Source: CAVZVZ01 sp963778895
Lineage (GTDB): Bacteria; Actinomycetota; Acidimicrobiia; Acidimicrobiales; Acidimicrobilacustridaceae
NCBI GenBank assembly: GCA_963778895.1
Contig: CAVZVZ010000005.1
Location: 372,001 to 436,000, forward strand
Length of the DNA stretch: 64,000 bases
Direction of reading: 5' to 3'
The notes below the pieces were generated by a model that had not been told where the DNA came from, ran no database searches, and saw only the letters and a list, made by a program, of their open reading frames with translations. Positions 60,260-64,000 of the stretch are shown here, in pieces; position 1 is the stretch's first letter; every line of letters starts with the position of its first letter. The translations under genes and the position numbers were made by a program.

Positions 60260-61171
60260 ATGGACGTCGCTATCACCGGTGCATCGGGACTGATCGGCAC
60301 CGCGCTCACTTCCTCCCTGCGGGCCACCGGTGATCGTGTGGCTCCGTTGGTCCGCCGGCCGGTGCGGGCGGGCGAGGACGCCATCGAATGGAACCCAGCG
60401 GAGGGCCGGGTCGATGCGTCGTCGCTCGAAGGCATCCACGCGGTCGTTCACTTGGCCGGCGCCGGGATCGGCGACAAGCGTTGGACCGACGCCTACAAGC
60501 GCGAAGTCCTCGACAGCCGCACCGGTCCCACTCGTCTGCTCACCGGGACGCTCGCCTCACTGCAGCGCCCACCCTCGGTGCTCGTGAGCGGATCGGCCAT
60601 CGGGTATTACGGCGATCGCGGCGATGAGCTCCTCACCGAGAGCAGCGGTCCTGGTGATCTCTTTCTCTCCGAGGTCTGTGTCGCTTGGGAAGCCGCGGCT
60701 CAGCCCGCGATCGATGCGGGCATCAGAGTCACGTTCAGCCGTACGGGCATCGTGCTCGATGCCCACGGTGGGGCGCTGCCCAAACTGCTGCCGCTGTTCA
60801 AGCTCGGCGTCGGTGGTCGCATGGGATCGGGGCAGCAGTGGTGGAGCTGGGTGTCGATCGACGACGAGATTCGCGCTCTGCGCTGGCTGATCGAGAACGA
60901 TGTCAGCGGACCGGCGAACCTCACGGCGCCGCAACCCGTGACCAACGCCGAGTTCTCGAAGGTCCTCGGGCGCGTGCTCCACCGGCCTTCGGCCCTTCCT
61001 GTGCCCTCGTTCGGACCGAAGCTCCTGCGCGGACCGGAGCTGGCCCAAGAGCTGCTCTTCGCCAGTCAACGGGTGCAGCCCGACGCGCTCGTGTCGTCCG
61101 GGTTCACCTTCAACCATCCGGACCTCGAGACGGCCTTACGGGCGGTGCTCGACAAGTCGGCGGCCGCCTGA
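60260..61171 (+). CDS. TIGR01777-type SDR epimerase family protein
   Basis: 303 residues, intact. Atypical extended SDR. It begins MDVAITGASGLIGTALTSSL with the dinucleotide loop. Family blocks: VVHLAGAGIGDKRWTDAYKR, DSRTGPTRLLTGTLAS, SGSAIGYYGDRGDELLTESS, RTGIVLDAHGGALPKLLPLF, GGRMGSGQQWWSWVSIDDEI and LTAPQPVTNAEFSKVLGRVL, ending with a proline-led C-terminal domain. Members (SDR39U1, YfcH, slr1223) have no agreed substrate. The motif YYGDRG replaces the Tyr-x3-Lys site, as in other members. It follows the UDP-sugar dehydrogenase by 102 bases. Confidence 0.88.
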   Translation: MDVAITGASGLIGTALTSSLRATGDRVAPLVRRPVRAGEDAIEWNPAEGRVDASSLEGIHAVVHLAGAGIGDKRWTDAYKREVLDSRTGPTRLLTGTLASLQRPPSVLVSGSAIGYYGDRGDELLTESSGPGDLFLSEVCVAWEAAAQPAIDAGIRVTFSRTGIVLDAHGGALPKLLPLFKLGVGGRMGSGQQWWSWVSIDDEIRALRWLIENDVSGPANLTAPQPVTNAEFSKVLGRVLHRPSALPVPSFGPKLLRGPELAQELLFASQRVQPDALVSSGFTFNHPDLETALRAVLDKSAAA

Positions 61172-61197
61172 CCTCGAGACCTGAGTCCAAACGCGGC

Positions 61198-61247
61198 CCT
61201 GGCGCAGGCCCCCCGCCTTGCACCAGACCAAGGTGACCCGCGCCAGG
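61198..61247. terminator. Two-tier hairpin between convergent genes
   Basis: The outer arms CCTGGCGC (61198-61205) and GCGCCAGG (61240-61247) are exact complements. Inside them CCTTG (61216-61220) and CAAGG (61229-61233) form a second stem with an 8-base loop. It lies in the 115-base gap between the convergent SDR genes, where a shared terminator is expected. No T-run is visible on either side. Confidence 0.4.
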
Positions 61248-61286
61248 ACGCGAACTTCTCGGGATGTTATCGCTGAACGAAACGGC

Positions 61287-62066
61287 TCACTTGGGCGGCA
61301 TCCGGATGCCGCCGTCGACCCGAATCGTCTCGGCGTTCATGTAGCTGTTGCCGAGCAGTTCGACGACCATCGCCGCCAGCTCCTCGGGCGCGCCGAGCCG
61401 CTTCGGGAACAGCACGCCCTTCTTCAAGTTGTCCTTGAACGCTTCGGAGCCCTCACCCTGGCCGTAGATCGGCGTGTCGATGAGGCCCGGGAGCGATGGT
61501 GTTGACGCGGATGCCGACCGCGGAGAGATCACGAGCGATCGGCAGGGTCATGCCCGACGACGCCACCCTTCGAAGCGGAGTACGACGCCTGGCCGATCTG
61601 CCCGTCGAACGCGGCGACCGACGCCATGTTCACGATGGCGCCGCGCTCGCCGTCCTCGAGGCGGCTCGGTCTGGCTCATGGCCGTCGCGGTCAACCGGAT
61701 GCAGTTGAAGGTGCCGATGAGGTTGACCTCGACGACCTTGCGGAACACCTCGAGGTCGTGCGCCGAGCTGTACTGGCCGTCCTTGCCGATGGTGCGGGTC
61801 GCCCAGCCGACACCTGCCGAGTTGACGAGCGCGCGGACCGGGCCCATCTCCTTGGCGAGCTCGATCGCCGCGGTCACGTCTTCGGTGCTCGTCACATCGA
61901 CGTGCGCGAAGGCTCCACCGAGCTCGCTCGCCAAGGCGTTGCCCTTGTCGTCCTGCAGGTCGGCGATGACGACCTTCGCCCCGCGCTTGGCCAGCTGGCG
62001 TGCCGCGGCTTCGCCGATGCCCGAGGCGCCCCCGGTCACGATTGCGGAAATTCCGTTCAAGTCCAT
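61287..62066 (-). CDS. Short-chain dehydrogenase (3-hydroxyacyl-CoA dehydrogenase type), three frame breaks
   Basis: About 259 residues from ATG 62066. MDLNGISAIVTGGASGIGEA is the classic SDR start with the TGxxxGxG cofactor loop; VIADLQDDKGNALASELGG contains the Asp that favours NAD. Then VDVTSTEDVTAAIELAKEMG, LVNSAGVGWATRTIGKDGQY and VVEVNLIGTFNCIRLTATAM. Breaks near 61668, 61562 and 61497 cover the catalytic Tyr-x3-Lys region. The end reads GLIDTPIYGQGEGSEAFKDN, then RLGAPEELAAMVVELLGNSY and AETIRVDGGIRMPPK. The pattern is that of human HSD17B10-like type II 3-hydroxyacyl-CoA dehydrogenases, consistent with fatty-acid or isoleucine breakdown. Confidence 0.87.
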
Positions 62067-62125
62067 GGCCGGCGAGCCTAGGACGATGATCTGGCCGTGG
62101 GCGAACCCCACGCCGCTTTTCGCCG

Positions 62126-62947
62126 TCAGTCGGCGATGGATGCGGTGGCACGCCACACCCCGGCGAGCTCGGCGACCGTGCCGTACCGATCGGCAGGGTC
62201 GGGTTCGGTGGCGCGTCCGGCCACCGCAGCCAGCTCGTCGGAGGCTCGCCACCGACCATCGTCGTCACCCTCGTCGAGCAGGATCTGGGCCACTCGACCG
62301 AGGACGTAGACCGTCGACCGTTCGTCCACGACCGCACCGGGCACCTGCTCCTCGGGCGAGCGGAATCGCGTCGAGCCGGGCAACGGTTCGTCCGGTACCT
62401 GAACCGGTCCGGGCCGGTACTCGTCGAGGTCGATCAGACGCATGCGCCGGCGATCGAAGTCGTAGTGCAGACTGCCGTCGTACAGGTCGACGGCGACGAA
62501 GCCCTCGCGGGTGATCTCGACATGCGCGGAGTAGATCGCGTCGATGGCGAACACGATCTGGTCAACCGGTAGGCGACGGAACCGCTCGTGGGGTGCATCG
62601 TCGGCAGTTCGCACGGCGGCGCCTCGTCGCTCTGTGGTCGCGTGGTAGAGCGTTTCGCCGTCGACCCACGGATACCGCAACACCGGCAGTCCTTCGACGT
62701 CGACCACCTCGACCGGACGCACGATCACCGCGTGCCGCACGCGTGCGTGGAACTCCACGACCGATGCCACGCTCTCGACCGCGGCCTCCGTGCGGGGGCC
62801 CTTGATGAACCAGCGGCGGGTGCCGGCTTCCACCCCGAACGACACACAGCCCGAATCCTGGGCCTGGAACGTCGCGAACACCTCGCCGCACTGCTCGGCG
62901 AACGCCCGCAATAGCTCGGGCGCATCGTCGGGAGCAGGTCGACTCAT
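62126..62947 (-). CDS. Protein-kinase-like protein with altered catalytic motifs
   Basis: 273 residues, no membrane segment. The layout follows a small kinase fold. RRWFIKGPRTEAAVESVASV gives a beta-3 Lys followed by a Glu-containing helix. VLRYPWVDGETLYHATTERR resembles the hinge. FVAVDLYDGSLHYDFDRRRM sits where the catalytic loop (HRDxKxxN) belongs, with Asp kept but His-Arg and Asn changed; LIDLDEYRPG replaces DFG with DLD. GSTRFRSPEE matches the activation-segment end, and STVYVLGRVAQILLDEG the following helix. Whether it phosphorylates anything is open. Neighbours give no hint. An aminoglycoside-phosphotransferase-like role is an alternative. Confidence 0.65.
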   Translation of the reverse strand: MSRPAPDDAPELLRAFAEQCGEVFATFQAQDSGCVSFGVEAGTRRWFIKGPRTEAAVESVASVVEFHARVRHAVIVRPVEVVDVEGLPVLRYPWVDGETLYHATTERRGAAVRTADDAPHERFRRLPVDQIVFAIDAIYSAHVEITREGFVAVDLYDGSLHYDFDRRRMRLIDLDEYRPGPVQVPDEPLPGSTRFRSPEEQVPGAVVDERSTVYVLGRVAQILLDEGDDDGRWRASDELAAVAGRATEPDPADRYGTVAELAGVWRATASIAD

Positions 62948-63002
62948 CGGGTCATCTTCGCGCGCACGAGCGTGGCGATCTTGCTGCGGTCAGACTGTTC
63001 TC

Positions 63003-64000
63003 GTGCTGACGAGCGACTCACGCATCCTGACCACGCACGCCGGAAGCCTGCCGCGTCCTGCGTCGCTCGGCGATCTCCACGGCCGTCGCTCCCGCGGCGA
63101 GTCGGTCGACCCCGATGAGTTCCGCCAAGCCGTGGAAGCTGCAACCGCTGCCGTCGTCGCCGCCCAGGCCGATGTCGGCATCGACATCGGCAACGACGGA
63201 GAGCAGGCGAGGGAGAGCTTCTTCACGTACGTCCAGCATCGAATGACCGGATTCGGTGATTCGGGTCGGCGGCCCTTGATGGCCGACCTCGTCGAGCATC
63301 CCGACTACGTGGAGCTCGGCGCTTCCCCGCTTCGAGCGCACGAAGGTCAGCCTGATGACCGCACCGGCCGCGATCGGTGAGGTGACGTACGGCGACACGG
63401 CCGAGCTCGACGCGGAGTTGGCGCTGGTAGCCGACACGCCGTTCGCCGAGACCTTCATGACCTCGGCCTCGCCCGGCATCGTGGCGTCGGCCATGGAGAA
63501 CCGCTACTACGACTCGCGAGCCGCCTACGTGCACGCGGTGGCCGCGGCTCTACGCACCGAGTACCGCGCCATCGTCGAGCGCAACCTCCTGCTGCAGATC
63601 GACGCACCCGACCTGGCGCTCGAACGCCACACGCTGTTCGCGGATCGTCCGCTGGAGGAGTTCCTCGCATGGGTCGAGCTCGTCATCGATGCCATCAACT
63701 TCGCGCTGGACGGCATCGACCCGGCCGCGGTGCGGCTGCACGTCTGCTGGGGCAACTACGAAGGTCCGCACACTCATGACGTCGACCTGGCCGCCATCCA
63801 GCCCTTGCTCTACCGGGCCAACGTCGGCGCGCTGGTGATTTCGATGGCGAACGCGCGTCACGCCCACGAGTTCCGGTGCTTCGAACGGGATCCGCTGCCC
63901 AACGGCATGGTGTTGATCGCGGGCGTGATCGACACGACGAGCAACTATGTCGAGCATCCCGAGGTCGTGGCCGACCGGCTGGTCCGAGTGGCCGAAGCGG
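63003..64000 (+). CDS. MetE C-terminal-domain-like methyltransferase, partial at right edge, frame break
   Basis: Cobalamin-independent methionine synthase II-like protein: a single barrel related to the MetE catalytic half and to epoxyalkane:coenzyme M transferase. GTG 63003. It begins SRILTTHAGSLPRPASLGDL, the family's HxGSLPR start. Then VAAQADVGIDIGNDGEQARE and TYVQHRMTGFG, a break near 63323, FERTKVSLMTAPAAIGEVTY, LLLQIDAPDLALERHT and the zinc site VRLHVCWGNYEGPH with His-x-Cys. The window ends after ~332 codons of an expected ~370. No N-terminal folate domain of true MetE. With metH present, this protein probably uses a different methyl donor or thiol acceptor. Confidence 0.82.

Overview
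The window is 64 kb of gene-dense, high-GC DNA from an actinomycete-type bacterium. GTG starts, GTGA/ATGA stop-start overlaps, mycobacterial-style biotin carboxylase/BCCP fusion, Ku/LigD end joining, PduO plus MeaB plus methylmalonyl-CoA mutase, and AbiEi-DUF559 proteins all fit. An Acidimicrobiia member (Ilumatobacter-like) is my best guess, by inference only. I saw no rRNA, tRNA, CRISPR array, complete insertion sequence, prophage or replication origin, and no gene-free stretch longer than about 110 bases.

Layout. 1-11.7 kb is mostly metabolic: acyl-CoA dehydrogenase (cut by the left edge), pabB-pabC for folate, birA divergent from the biotin carboxylase gene, a DUF559 nuclease cassette between hairpin-forming inverted repeats, an RDD membrane protein, an LpdA-like flavoprotein, then methylmalonyl-CoA mutase with its chaperone meaB. 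The carboxylase, mutase and MeaB together suggest propionyl-CoA to succinyl-CoA conversion; the carboxyltransferase subunit and the epimerase are not here.

11.7-37.8 kb is a cell-surface polysaccharide locus: all four dTDP-L-rhamnose genes (rfbA, B, C, D), a Wzm/Wzt ABC exporter with a C-terminal glycan-recognition extension, several GT2 and GT4 glycosyltransferases including a GT2-GT4 fusion, a GT87-type enzyme, two paralogous polytopic membrane proteins that look like GT-C enzymes, a UDP-sugar dehydrogenase, an epimerase, three methyltransferase-like genes, a Wzx-like flippase, and two secreted proteins (one a GH25 muramidase) sharing a ~100-residue cysteine-pair repeat.

37.9-64 kb returns to housekeeping: a rhodanese-MoeB protein, a sirtuin, a two-propeller lipoprotein, leucyl aminopeptidase, cobalamin adenosyltransferase, MetH, an end-joining operon (M24 peptidase, membrane protein, Ku, LigD polymerase), a ketol-acid reductoisomerase-like orphan, a lipoate/2-oxoacid dehydrogenase cluster (lpd, sucB, lipB-lipA), a second UDP-sugar dehydrogenase, SDR enzymes, a kinase-like protein and a MetE-like methyltransferase cut by the right edge.

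Quality note. I count roughly 55 single-base frame breaks in about half of the genes, including metH, lpd, sucB and the ABC exporter, while the protein homology continues cleanly in another frame. Breaks are rare in 1-11 kb and dense at 17.5-21.5 kb. Uncorrected indels in the assembly explain this better than true gene decay. Coordinates of such genes span all frames; break positions are approximate.
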